Source: Ruminococcus sp. (GTDB taxonomy: Bacteria > Bacillota > Clostridia > Oscillospirales > Ruminococcaceae). From it: DNA of 36,378 nt. Made by a program: the position numbers and the translations under genes. The notes under the pieces are model-generated. The model ran no database searches. It had not been told where the DNA came from and saw only the letters and a list, made by a program, of their open reading frames with translations. The stretch's first letter is position 1. Every line of letters starts with the position of its first letter. The stretch spans positions 1-36,378 of the forward strand of contig JAISIH010000049.1 in assembly GCA_031262105.1 (NCBI GenBank), in the 5' to 3' direction. This document shows, piece by piece, positions 6,381 through 15,172 of this stretch.

Positions 6381-8663
6381 ATGTCTTATCAGCCGGGGAA
6401 CAAGATGAAGCGGCGCAGCGCGATTGTTGTGACCGTGCTTATGCTTGTACCGATATTTATTATAACGGTGATGTTCCGCACCTCCGTTACAGAATCTTCG
6501 CGCTTTCAGGCAATGGCGAACGACAATCAGTTCGGAAGCACAATCGTTAACGCCCGCCGCGGCACAATATATGATGCAAACGGTAAGATTTTAGCACAAT
6601 CCGCTACCGTCTTTAATGTTACAATCGACCCGCTTCTGCTCTATGGGGTTATCGAAAGCGACGGACAGGACGAATTCGACAGACAGCTTGACGTTATCTC
6701 GACCGTTTTATCGGAAGAACTGCCGAACATTAACTACGAAGACATTCCCGCGCTCTTTGAAAAATACAAGGCGGGGCGTTGGGCGAATATTGCAAAACAG
6801 GTTGAGAAGCCTGTTATTGACGTTATTCAGAGTCGCCTTAAAGAAGCGGAAGTCCTCACGAACGTTGTTTACACCGAGATTGACACGAAGCGTTATTATC
6901 CGCAGAATGAACTTGCGGCGGCTGTTATCGGCTTCACAAACTATGAGGGCGACGGCGCGTACGGCATTGAAAAATATTACAACGATTTCCTCAAGGGCGT
7001 TAACGGCAAGATAATCTCCGCCGAAGACGGCATGGGGAACAAGATGGCGTATAAAAACGACAAAATTTACGACGCAAAGGACGGCAACGACATCTACCTT
7101 ACAATCGACATGAATCTCCAATATTTCACCGAGAAATATCTTGAAGAGCAGGTTTTAACGAACAAGGCGCGAAATCGCGGCTGTGTTATAATGATGAACT
7201 GCAACACCGGCGAGATTTTAGCGATGGCGTCAACGCCCGGTTTTGACCTCAACGACCGGGGCAGTATCTACGACCCTGTCGATAAGGCAATACTTGACGC
7301 AATTACCGACGAAGACGACTATAATGAACAATACGCAATCCTTCGCGAGAAACAATGGAAGAACAAGGCAATTACCGAGATTTATAACCCCGGTTCGGTA
7401 TTTAAGGTTGTGACGGGTTCTGCCGCGCTTGAAGAGCGGGTAATCGACCTTCACAGCACCTTTAACTGTTCCGGCAGCATAACCGTCGTCCCCGGCGTTC
7501 CGCCCATGCACTGCTGGTCGAGCCGCGTTCACGGTACACAGGATTTCACAACCGCCATGACGAACTCCTGCAACCCTGTATTTATCCAGATCGGGCTTCG
7601 TCTCGGCGCAGAACATTTTAACGATTATTTCACCGCCTACGGCTTCACCGAAAGAACAGGGATAGACCTCCCCGGCGAAGCCCTCGGGATTACCCTAAAC
7701 ACAACCGAATACGGTCCCGTTGAGCTTGCTTCCTCCGCCTTCGGGCAGACGAATAAGATTACCCCGCTTCAGATGATAACTGCGTATGCGGCGGTTATAA
7801 ACGGCGGTTATCTTGTTACCCCGCACGTTGCCGATAAAATCGTTGACGGCTCGGGGAATATTGTAAAAACATTCGAGACAGAGGTTAAAAGACAGGTTAT
7901 CTCGGAGGAGACTTCCGCGATTATGCGTCAGGTTTTGGAAGACGTTGTTAACGCAAAGAACGGCTCGAACGCGTATATAAAGGGCTATTCAATCGGCGGA
8001 AAATCCGGCACATCCGAAAAGATTGACGAAAACAGGGCACAAGGGCGAGAAGACCTTTACGTTTCAAGCTACTGCGGTTTCGCACCCGCCGACGACCCGG
8101 AAATAATCTGCCTCGTAATGGTTGACGAGCCTATGGCGGCTGACGAAAACGGCGGGCATATCTACTACGGCAGCCTTATCGCCGCCCCCGCTGTTGCAAG
8201 CATCTTCAAGGACGCCCTCCCCTATCTCGGTTACTATCCCGAATATACAGCCGAAGAATTGGAAACAATGGATATAACAATTCCGTCGGTCGAAGGGCAG
8301 ATTGCGGCAACCGCCTCTCAGACAATTAAAGAACTCGGCTTACAGACCGAGATTTTAGGCAAGGGCAGCACCGTTATAACCCAAGTTCCCCCCGCCGGAA
8401 GTATGGTTCCGCGCGGCGGCAAGGTTATAATCTACACCGAAGACGACATCGAAGAAGAATTTACAACCGTCCCCGACATCATCGGGAAAACCCCCGGGCA
8501 GGCTAACGAAATCCTCACCAACGCCGATCTAAACCTGAAACTCGGCGACGGTGCCTCCGCAAACAGCAGTTCAACCGCCTTCCAGCAAAACTACGCCCCC
8601 GGCGATGTTGTACCGGTCGGTACTATTATAGAGGTTTATTTCATTGTAAAAGATGAAGGATAA
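6381..8663 (+). CDS. ftsI: Class B penicillin-binding protein (FtsI/SpoVD type) with two PASTA domains
   Basis: A 760-residue monofunctional peptidoglycan transpeptidase for septum, or spore cortex, synthesis. A membrane anchor lies at about 12-32 and the PBP dimerisation domain at about 50-230 (including NARRGTIYDANGKILA). The transpeptidase has SVFK at 339-342 (nucleophile S339), SCN at 396-398 and KSGT at 541-544, so the active site is complete. Two PASTA domains occupy roughly 632-687 and 694-756; B. subtilis SpoVD has one and FtsI/PBP2B two. GAGGGC precedes the ATG. The gene sits between ftsL and murE as in other Firmicutes. Sequence alone does not separate vegetative FtsI from sporulation SpoVD. 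Confidence 0.93.
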   Translation: MSYQPGNKMKRRSAIVVTVLMLVPIFIITVMFRTSVTESSRFQAMANDNQFGSTIVNARRGTIYDANGKILAQSATVFNVTIDPLLLYGVIESDGQDEFDRQLDVISTVLSEELPNINYEDIPALFEKYKAGRWANIAKQVEKPVIDVIQSRLKEAEVLTNVVYTEIDTKRYYPQNELAAAVIGFTNYEGDGAYGIEKYYNDFLKGVNGKIISAEDGMGNKMAYKNDKIYDAKDGNDIYLTIDMNLQYFTEKYLEEQVLTNKARNRGCVIMMNCNTGEILAMASTPGFDLNDRGSIYDPVDKAILDAITDEDDYNEQYAILREKQWKNKAITEIYNPGSVFKVVTGSAALEERVIDLHSTFNCSGSITVVPGVPPMHCWSSRVHGTQDFTTAMTNSCNPVFIQIGLRLGAEHFNDYFTAYGFTERTGIDLPGEALGITLNTTEYGPVELASSAFGQTNKITPLQMITAYAAVINGGYLVTPHVADKIVDGSGNIVKTFETEVKRQVISEETSAIMRQVLEDVVNAKNGSNAYIKGYSIGGKSGTSEKIDENRAQGREDLYVSSYCGFAPADDPEIICLVMVDEPMAADENGGHIYYGSLIAAPAVASIFKDALPYLGYYPEYTAEELETMDITIPSVEGQIAATASQTIKELGLQTEILGKGSTVITQVPPAGSMVPRGGKVIIYTEDDIEEEFTTVPDIIGKTPGQANEILTNADLNLKLGDGASANSSSTAFQQNYAPGDVVPVGTIIEVYFIVKDEG

Positions 8664-8736
8664 TTTCTGTGATTAAAATTATCGGAAATTAAAAAGCAAA
8701 GATCCACTAATATAGAATTTAACCGGTGTAAGTGTT

Positions 8737-11634
8737 ATGAAATTTTCGGATATACTTAAAGCTCTCCAAAATTACGGCGTAAATATCCACCCGAAACGGT
8801 TTGACGCGAATTTTCAGGTTACCGGCATAACCGATAATTCTAAGCTTTGTAAAAAAGGCTTCATCTTCGTATGTATTCGCGGACGGAAGTTCGACGGACA
8901 CGCCGAAGCCGCAAAGATGCTCGAGAGCGGGGCTTTTGCCGTTGTAACTGATCACGACTTGGGGCTTTCGCACCAGATTATCGTTCCCGATACGCGCGAA
9001 TTCTATGGAATACTCTGCGCGGTGTGGTTCGATTCACCGGACCGCCGCATGAAATTTATCGGGGTTACCGGGACAAACGGAAAGACCACCACAACCTCCC
9101 TTATTGCGCAAATTTTAGCGTACGGCGGAAAAACCGTCGGGCTTATCGGCACAACCGGCACCTTTATCTTCGAGGGTTCGGAGGAGCGGAAGATTCCCGC
9201 CCCCGAAAATACAACCCCCCTTGCTTTCGAGCTTTTCGAGATTCTCGCCCGTATGTGGGAAGAAAAAGTAACCGTCGTCGTGATGGAAGTTTCAAGCTTC
9301 GCCCTCGACCAAAGCAGAATAGGTCCGATAATCTTCGATGTTTCGGTTTTCACGAATTTAACTCAAGACCATCTCGACTATCACGAGACGATGGAGAGTT
9401 ATTATCAGGCGAAGCTTAAGCTTTTCATGGAACATTCGAGGGTTTCGCTTATAAATGTTAACGACAATTTCGGCGTAAGAATGTATGCTGAGCTTCTGAA
9501 AGATAAGCCGCAAGGTTCTGAAGTTTTCGCCTACGGCACAGCGAAAAATTGTCAGATACTAATCGAAGCGGCGAAGCTTGAGCCGACCGGAACTCGTTTT
9601 CGTATGGAAGCGGGCGGCACATTCTTTATCGTCACAACAAACCTCGTGGGCGAATATAACGTCTTCAACGCAGCGGCGGCGATTGCTGCGGCGAACTCAA
9701 TCGGCATGGGGATTGTTGCTGTCGTAAAGGCGATTTCAAGGGCGCATGGGGTTACCGGGCGTTGTGAAGTTATCCCCTGCAACCGGGGGTTTAACATAAT
9801 CTGTGACTATGCGCATACCCCGGACGCGCTTTCGCAGGTTTGCCGGTCGCTTAAAAAGGCGGTCGAGGGGCGGTTTATACTCCTTTTCGGCTGCGGCGGA
9901 AACCGCGATGCCGCGAAGCGACCCCTCATGGGGAAAGCGGCGGAAGAATTCGCCGACGTTATTGTCGTAACCTCCGATAATCCCCGCGACGAGGACCCGG
10001 AACTTATTATCGACCAAATTTTAGACGGTATGGAAAGCTCGAAACAGATAATCCGTATCCCCGACAGAAGAGCCGCAATTAACTACGCCATTTCAATCTG
10101 TAAAAAAGGCGATCTGCTCCTCCTTGCGGGGAAGGGTCACGAAACCTATCAGATTTTAGCGGACGGTTTAACCGTGCCTTTTGACGAGCGGAAAATCTGC
10201 GCCGATATGCTTTCAAGATATACTGCGCCGCTCCCGAAACCCGGCGGAGAAGGAATGATGCGCCTTTCGGAGCTTGCGGACTGCGTAAACGGTTCAACCC
10301 GAGAGCTTTCGGAACTAACCCGCGAATTCCCGTTCGACAGCATCTTCACCGACACAAGATTACCGAAATACGGCGGAGTTTATTTCGCGCTTCGGGGCGA
10401 TAACTTCGACGGGCGTGATTTTATCCCCGCCGCAACCGAAGTCGGCGCAATTGCTTCCGTGACCGACCGTATCTATCAGGGCTACCCCTGTATCATTGTA
10501 AAGAATGCAAAACAAGCCCTCCTTGATGTTGCGAAATATTACCGCAAACGCTTCTCCCCGATTACAGTTGCAATAACCGGCAGTGTCGGAAAAACAACCA
10601 CAAAAGAGATGACTGCGCTTGCCCTTTCGGCTGAAAAAACAATCTTCAAGACCGAGGGGAATTATAACAACGAAATCGGCGTGCCGAAGTCGCTCCTTAA
10701 CCTTAACAGCTCCCACACCGCCGCCGTTGTCGAAATGGGCATGAATCACAAAGGCGAGATTTCGCGAATGTCGGGGGCAGTCCGCCCGGACATCTGCCTT
10801 ATTACGAATATCGGCTTTAATCACATTGAATTTTTTGAGTCGCAAGAAGATATTTTAGATGCGAAGCTTGAGATTTTAGACGGAGCCCCGAAGACTGCGC
10901 CGCTGATTATTAACGGCAACGACAAGCTCCTTATGACGGCGAAAAAATCCGTTTCACAAAAGCGCAAGATTTTAACCTACGGCATACCGGCTGAGGGCGA
11001 ACATTTTGACTACGAGGCGGCGGACATTGTCGTAACCGCCGCAAGGACGAATTTCCGCGTAATAAAGGCGGGGAATATTATCTCCGACATTGAGCTTTAT
11101 ATGGGCGGGGGGCATAATGTTCTAAACGCGCTTGCGGCGATTGCGGTTGCTGATGCCGCCGGGGTTGATACTGCCGTTGCCGGACAGATGCTCGGTTGTT
11201 ACCAGCCGTTGCCTCTCAGGGGGCATATCGAAAAGCGCGGGCTTAACACCGTTATCGTTGACTGTTATAACGCGTCTGTTTCTTCGATGGAAGCCGCGCT
11301 TAAGATGCTTGCCGATTTTCCTGTGAAAGCCGGCGCAAGGCGCGTCGCTGTCCTCGGGGATATGCTCGAAACCGGGGAACACGCTAAGGCTCTTCACGAA
11401 AGAGTCGGCGAGGCTGTTGTCGAAAACGGAATTGACCTCCTCGTTTGCTATGGCGTGAACGCAAAGCATATCGCAAACAAAGCGGACGAACTTGGTATGC
11501 ATTCCGGACACTCAACCGACCCTAACGTTATAAAAAATTTCCTGCGTTTTAAACTTAAGCCGGACGATGTTATTCTCTTTAAGGCATCTCGCGGTATGCA
11601 CCTTGAAAACCTCATTGAAGAGTATTTTTCGTAA
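8737..11634 (+). CDS. murE-murF: Fused MurE-MurF: UDP-MurNAc-tripeptide synthetase and UDP-MurNAc-pentapeptide synthetase
   Basis: A single 965-residue reading frame with two complete Mur ligases. Residues 1-506 are MurE: N-terminal UDP-MurNAc domain, ATP loop TGTNGKTT at 111-118, and DNPR at 414-417, the motif of ligases that add meso-diaminopimelate. Residues 507-965 are MurF, which adds D-Ala-D-Ala: P-loop GSVGKTTTKEM from residue 615, NYNNEIGVPKSLL, and the C-terminal LGDMLETGEHAKALHE. Each half has the usual length of the free enzyme. The linker is short (TAPLPKPGGEG). At the join, GGAGAAGGA (10246-10254) lies just before two ATG codons (10255, 10258), so MurF may also be made separately. 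An assembly error that removed a stop cannot be excluded without reads. Confidence 0.92.
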   Translation: MKFSDILKALQNYGVNIHPKRFDANFQVTGITDNSKLCKKGFIFVCIRGRKFDGHAEAAKMLESGAFAVVTDHDLGLSHQIIVPDTREFYGILCAVWFDSPDRRMKFIGVTGTNGKTTTTSLIAQILAYGGKTVGLIGTTGTFIFEGSEERKIPAPENTTPLAFELFEILARMWEEKVTVVVMEVSSFALDQSRIGPIIFDVSVFTNLTQDHLDYHETMESYYQAKLKLFMEHSRVSLINVNDNFGVRMYAELLKDKPQGSEVFAYGTAKNCQILIEAAKLEPTGTRFRMEAGGTFFIVTTNLVGEYNVFNAAAAIAAANSIGMGIVAVVKAISRAHGVTGRCEVIPCNRGFNIICDYAHTPDALSQVCRSLKKAVEGRFILLFGCGGNRDAAKRPLMGKAAEEFADVIVVTSDNPRDEDPELIIDQILDGMESSKQIIRIPDRRAAINYAISICKKGDLLLLAGKGHETYQILADGLTVPFDERKICADMLSRYTAPLPKPGGEGMMRLSELADCVNGSTRELSELTREFPFDSIFTDTRLPKYGGVYFALRGDNFDGRDFIPAATEVGAIASVTDRIYQGYPCIIVKNAKQALLDVAKYYRKRFSPITVAITGSVGKTTTKEMTALALSAEKTIFKTEGNYNNEIGVPKSLLNLNSSHTAAVVEMGMNHKGEISRMSGAVRPDICLITNIGFNHIEFFESQEDILDAKLEILDGAPKTAPLIINGNDKLLMTAKKSVSQKRKILTYGIPAEGEHFDYEAADIVVTAARTNFRVIKAGNIISDIELYMGGGHNVLNALAAIAVADAAGVDTAVAGQMLGCYQPLPLRGHIEKRGLNTVIVDCYNASVSSMEAALKMLADFPVKAGARRVAVLGDMLETGEHAKALHERVGEAVVENGIDLLVCYGVNAKHIANKADELGMHSGHSTDPNVIKNFLRFKLKPDDVILFKASRGMHLENLIEEYFS

Positions 11635-11664
11635 AGCTAAACATCAAAAATTAACGGAGTAAAT

Positions 11665-12702
11665 ATGCCCTTTTGGATTCAGTTAACGGTACCGCTCCTT
11701 GCGTTTTTGCTCTCCGCCTTTATCGGCAATATCCTTATTCCGCAGCTTAAAAAGCTCGGCATGAGGCAGACGATAAACAAATATATAGCCTCAATCGACG
11801 GAAAAAAAGATGGCACTCCCATGATGGGAGGGTTCATGTTCATAATTGCGGCGATAATTGCCCTTGCTGTGGGGATGATTCTTTTTATCACCTTCGGCGG
11901 GACTTATAACTTTCGCCCCGATAACAACGCCCTCTATAAACTCATCGCGGGGCTTGTCTTCGCGCTTCTTAACAGCTCCCTCGGTTTCGCCGACGACTAC
12001 GTTAAGGCGGTTCAGAAAAAAAACGACGGAATTAAGATGCGGCAGAAGCTTATCCCGCAGTTTATCTTCGCGGCGGCGTTTGTCTACGCGCTTTATCTCT
12101 TGGGGGATAAAAGCACAGCGGTTTGGCTGCCTATTTTCGGGGAGCTTGAACTCTCATGGTTTTACTATCCGCTGATGGTCTGCTTCGCGGTGTATTTAAC
12201 CAACGCCGTTAACCTCACCGACGGCGTAGACGGGCTTTGCGGCTCAATGACGGTTGTTTCCGGGGTTGCCCTCGCAATGCTTTCGACAAGCATGAAAAAC
12301 CCGGAATACACCCTCTTTTCCCTCGCGGTTGCGGGGGGCTGTCTTGGCTTCTTGGTACATAACATTCACCCCGCGAAGGTCTTCATGGGGGACACCGGCT
12401 CGATGTTCTTGGGCGGCTTCATAACGGCGGCGGGCTTCGCGCTTCATGCACATTTTTTGCTTATAATAATCGCGCTTGTCTATATAATAGACGCGCTTAC
12501 GGTTCTTATCCAACGCCTTTATTACAGGGCAACCCGCGACCCGAAAACCGGCAAGGGCAAGCGTATCTTCCCGAAAACCCCTATCCACCACGGCTTTCAG
12601 GAGATGGGCTTTTCGGACAATAAGGTTACAATTTTATTTGCCGGCTGTACACTCCTTTGCGGCGCCGCCGCGAACTTAATCGCATATCTGCCTTTGCCGT
12701 GA
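11665..12702 (+). CDS. mraY: Phospho-N-acetylmuramoyl-pentapeptide transferase MraY
   Basis: A 345-residue polytopic membrane enzyme that transfers phospho-MurNAc-pentapeptide to undecaprenyl phosphate to make lipid I. The conserved acidic motifs are present: ADDYVK with D110-D111, NAVNLTDGVDGL with D186 and D189, and MGDTGSMFLGG with D243, together with KTPIHHGFQEMG near the C-terminus. About ten hydrophobic segments fit the family topology. The ATG follows CGGAG at 11655-11659. FtsW follows after 16 nt; murD, usually found here, is missing. Confidence 0.96.
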   Translation: MPFWIQLTVPLLAFLLSAFIGNILIPQLKKLGMRQTINKYIASIDGKKDGTPMMGGFMFIIAAIIALAVGMILFITFGGTYNFRPDNNALYKLIAGLVFALLNSSLGFADDYVKAVQKKNDGIKMRQKLIPQFIFAAAFVYALYLLGDKSTAVWLPIFGELELSWFYYPLMVCFAVYLTNAVNLTDGVDGLCGSMTVVSGVALAMLSTSMKNPEYTLFSLAVAGGCLGFLVHNIHPAKVFMGDTGSMFLGGFITAAGFALHAHFLLIIIALVYIIDALTVLIQRLYYRATRDPKTGKGKRIFPKTPIHHGFQEMGFSDNKVTILFAGCTLLCGAAANLIAYLPLP

Positions 12703-12718
12703 ATTATCGGAGGTGTAA

Positions 12719-13933
12719 ATGGAAAATATAGGGCATATTAATGCCGCGAACAAAAAGCCCGTTCCGAAATATAAAAATCCTGTTCCGAAACCGCGCCTCA
12801 GAAAGGGTCCGGTCGATGTTCCGTTTGTAATAATCCTCTTTGTGCTTCTTGTAATGGGGCTTATAATGATGTTCTCGGCGGGTTACGCTTGGGCGATTGA
12901 AGAAAACCACCCCGGCGACTATTATTTCCAGCGTCAGCTTCGGTTCGCGCTTTTGGGGCTTGCCGCCGCGTTCGCCGCCTCACATTTTGATTATCACAAT
13001 TTCATGAAAAAATGGGTTGTAATCGGTATATTTGCGACTTCGATTCTGCTCTTGATACTCTGCCTTGTCGGTCCGTTCGTCAGCCCTCATAACAAGTCTT
13101 ACCGTTGGGTACAGATCGGACCTATCCCCGAATTTCAGCCCTCGGAGGTTGCGAAATTCGCGGTTATCGTTGTCTTCGCGGTGCTGTTTGTGAAATTTCA
13201 GAAAAAGCTTGATAAATTCATCTTCGGTATAATCCCTTTCCTTGCAATTTTGGGGATTGTCGCGGCACTCCTTATGCAGGAGCGTCACCTTTCCGCGACG
13301 ATTATCATCTGCATTATCGGCGTAATAATGATGTTTGTGGGCGGCTCAAAACTTAAGCACCTTATCCCCCTCGGTATCGCGGGGCTTGCCGGGCTCGGCG
13401 GGTTCCTTGCCTACTCCTATCTGAGTGACAAGGACGAACTATATTTCGGCGACCGCATTGCCGCGTGGCTTGACCCCTTCGCCCCCGAATTCGCAAACGA
13501 CTTAACGTGGCAGACGCGCCAATCCCTTATTGCAATCGGCTCGGGAGGTTGGTTCGGGTTAGGTCTCGGGAACAGCCGCCAAAAATTCCTCTATCTCCCC
13601 GAAAGCAAGAACGACTTCGTTTTCGCAATTGTCTGCGAGGAATTAGGCTTTTTCGGCGCGTTGATAGTTGTGCTGATTTTCCTGCTGTTTATAATAAGAG
13701 GCTTCCATATCGCAAACCACGCCCCCGACAAGTTAGGTATGCTCTTGGCGGTCGGTCTTACTGCGCAAATCGGCGTACAGGCACTCCTTAACATCGCCGT
13801 TGTAACAAACACAATCCCGAACACCGGCATATCCCTCCCCTTCTTCTCCTACGGGGGTACTGCGCTTGTCATGCAGCTTGCCCAGATGGGGGTACTCCTT
13901 AATATCTCGCGGCAGTCAATTATAGACACTTAG
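12719..13933 (+). CDS. ftsW: SEDS-family peptidoglycan polymerase FtsW (or SpoVE)
   Basis: A 404-residue SEDS protein (glycan-strand polymerase working with the class B PBP at the septum). A proline/lysine-rich cytoplasmic N-terminus of about 35 residues precedes about ten transmembrane helices. Family signatures include FQPSEVAKFAVI, RIAAWLDPF, TWQTRQSLIAIGSGGWFGLGLGNS (quoted in part), FVFAIVCEELGFFGA and the C-terminal SLPFFSYGGTAL. The conserved Asp of the large loop appears in WLDP. GGAGGT at 12709-12714 marks the start. murG follows after 10 nt. FtsW and sporulation-specific SpoVE cannot be told apart by sequence. Confidence 0.95.
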   Translation: MENIGHINAANKKPVPKYKNPVPKPRLRKGPVDVPFVIILFVLLVMGLIMMFSAGYAWAIEENHPGDYYFQRQLRFALLGLAAAFAASHFDYHNFMKKWVVIGIFATSILLLILCLVGPFVSPHNKSYRWVQIGPIPEFQPSEVAKFAVIVVFAVLFVKFQKKLDKFIFGIIPFLAILGIVAALLMQERHLSATIIICIIGVIMMFVGGSKLKHLIPLGIAGLAGLGGFLAYSYLSDKDELYFGDRIAAWLDPFAPEFANDLTWQTRQSLIAIGSGGWFGLGLGNSRQKFLYLPESKNDFVFAIVCEELGFFGALIVVLIFLLFIIRGFHIANHAPDKLGMLLAVGLTAQIGVQALLNIAVVTNTIPNTGISLPFFSYGGTALVMQLAQMGVLLNISRQSIIDT

Positions 13934-13943
13934 AGGACGTTTT

Positions 13944-15089
13944 ATGTATAAAATTTTAATTTCCGGCGGCGGGACAACAGGGCATATTCACCCCGCGCTT
14001 GCCATTGCGGAGATAATTAAAAAGCGGCTGCCCGATACGGAATTTCTCTACGTCGGCACGCCCGACAGCCTCGAGGAACGGATTGCGAAGCGCGAGGGTT
14101 ATAACTTCGAGGCAGTTACCGTCACCGGCTTCGGGCGGAAACTCACCCCGCAAAATATTAGGCGAAACGCGAAAAGTGCCGTTAACCTTATAAAAGCGGA
14201 CAAGCGTTCTCGCGAAATTATCGCGGACTTTGCTCCCGATCTTGCGATTGGGACAGGCGGTTACGTCTGCGGACCGATAATCCGCGCCGCCGCAAAGATG
14301 GGTATTCCGACCATTCTCCATGAACAAAACGCCTTCCCGGGGATGACCGTGAAGCTCCTCTCCGCGAATGTTGACGAGGTTATGCTTGCTTTCCCGGACG
14401 CCGCCGAACGGCTTTCACGCGGAGTTAAATATACCGTAACCGGGCTCCCGACAAGGGCGGCATATTACCACAATCCGCACAAACGCCTTGACGCAAAACA
14501 CAAATTAGGCTTCGACGATTCGATCACGATCCTCTCTTTCGGCGGCTCGCTCGGCGCAAGGACAATTAACGATATTGCGGAAAAGCTTATACAGTTTGAA
14601 GAAACGATGCCCGTTAAGGTTAACCATATCCACGCCTACGGCAAAAACGGCGCGGAAACGTTTACAAAAAACCTGACCGATGCGGGGATTGACTATAACG
14701 GCTCGTCAAGGCTGATGATCCGCGAATATATCGACAACATGAACGTCTGTATGGCGGCGGCGGACATTGTCATATGCAGAAGCGGCGCTTCAACAATCTT
14801 TGAGCTTCAGGCACTCGGGCGGGCTTCGATCCTTATCCCCTCGCCGAACGTTACCGAAAATCACCAGTATTTCAACGCCTGCGTTCTCGGAAAAACCGGC
14901 GGCGGAGTCGTCTTGGAAGAAAAAGACTTAAGCCACGACAATATTCATAAAATCGTTTCGGAGCTTGCCGCCGACACGGAAAAGATACGTCAGATGGAAA
15001 AAGACACGCGTTCGGGTTTTGAACCCGGTACGCCCGAAAAAATCTTCAAATGCGTTGAATTTTTATTAAACGGGCGGAATATTGCTTAA
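13944..15089 (+). CDS. murG: MurG: undecaprenyl-PP-MurNAc-pentapeptide-UDPGlcNAc GlcNAc transferase
   Basis: A 381-residue GT28 glycosyltransferase of the inner membrane face that converts lipid I to lipid II. The glycine-rich motif GGGTTGHIHPALA at 8-20 is the acceptor-side G-loop, LSFGGSLGARTIND is the second G-loop, and the UDP-GlcNAc site is seen in CRSGASTIFELQALGRASIL followed by NHQYFNA. The start has GAGGA ten bases upstream. It is slightly longer than average (about 360). It lies in the standard ftsW-murG order; the usual following gene murC is absent. Confidence 0.95.
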   Translation: MYKILISGGGTTGHIHPALAIAEIIKKRLPDTEFLYVGTPDSLEERIAKREGYNFEAVTVTGFGRKLTPQNIRRNAKSAVNLIKADKRSREIIADFAPDLAIGTGGYVCGPIIRAAAKMGIPTILHEQNAFPGMTVKLLSANVDEVMLAFPDAAERLSRGVKYTVTGLPTRAAYYHNPHKRLDAKHKLGFDDSITILSFGGSLGARTINDIAEKLIQFEETMPVKVNHIHAYGKNGAETFTKNLTDAGIDYNGSSRLMIREYIDNMNVCMAAADIVICRSGASTIFELQALGRASILIPSPNVTENHQYFNACVLGKTGGGVVLEEKDLSHDNIHKIVSELAADTEKIRQMEKDTRSGFEPGTPEKIFKCVEFLLNGRNIA

Positions 15090-15128
15090 AATTTTCGCAT
15101 ATAGTTTTAATTTATAGCAAATCTCCGG

Positions 15129-15158
15129 TTACAGCATATTATGATAAAAATGCTGTAA
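15129..15158 (+). promoter_or_regulatory. Stem-loop upstream of the murA ribosome binding site
   Basis: TTACAGCAT (15129-15137) pairs perfectly with ATGCTGTAA (15150-15158) around a 12-nt AT-rich loop. It abuts the SD AAAAGGGG of murA and is not followed by a T run, so it is a better candidate for translation control or an RNA-processing site than for a terminator. Confidence 0.5.
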
Positions 15159-15172
15159 AAGGGGTTTACTAT

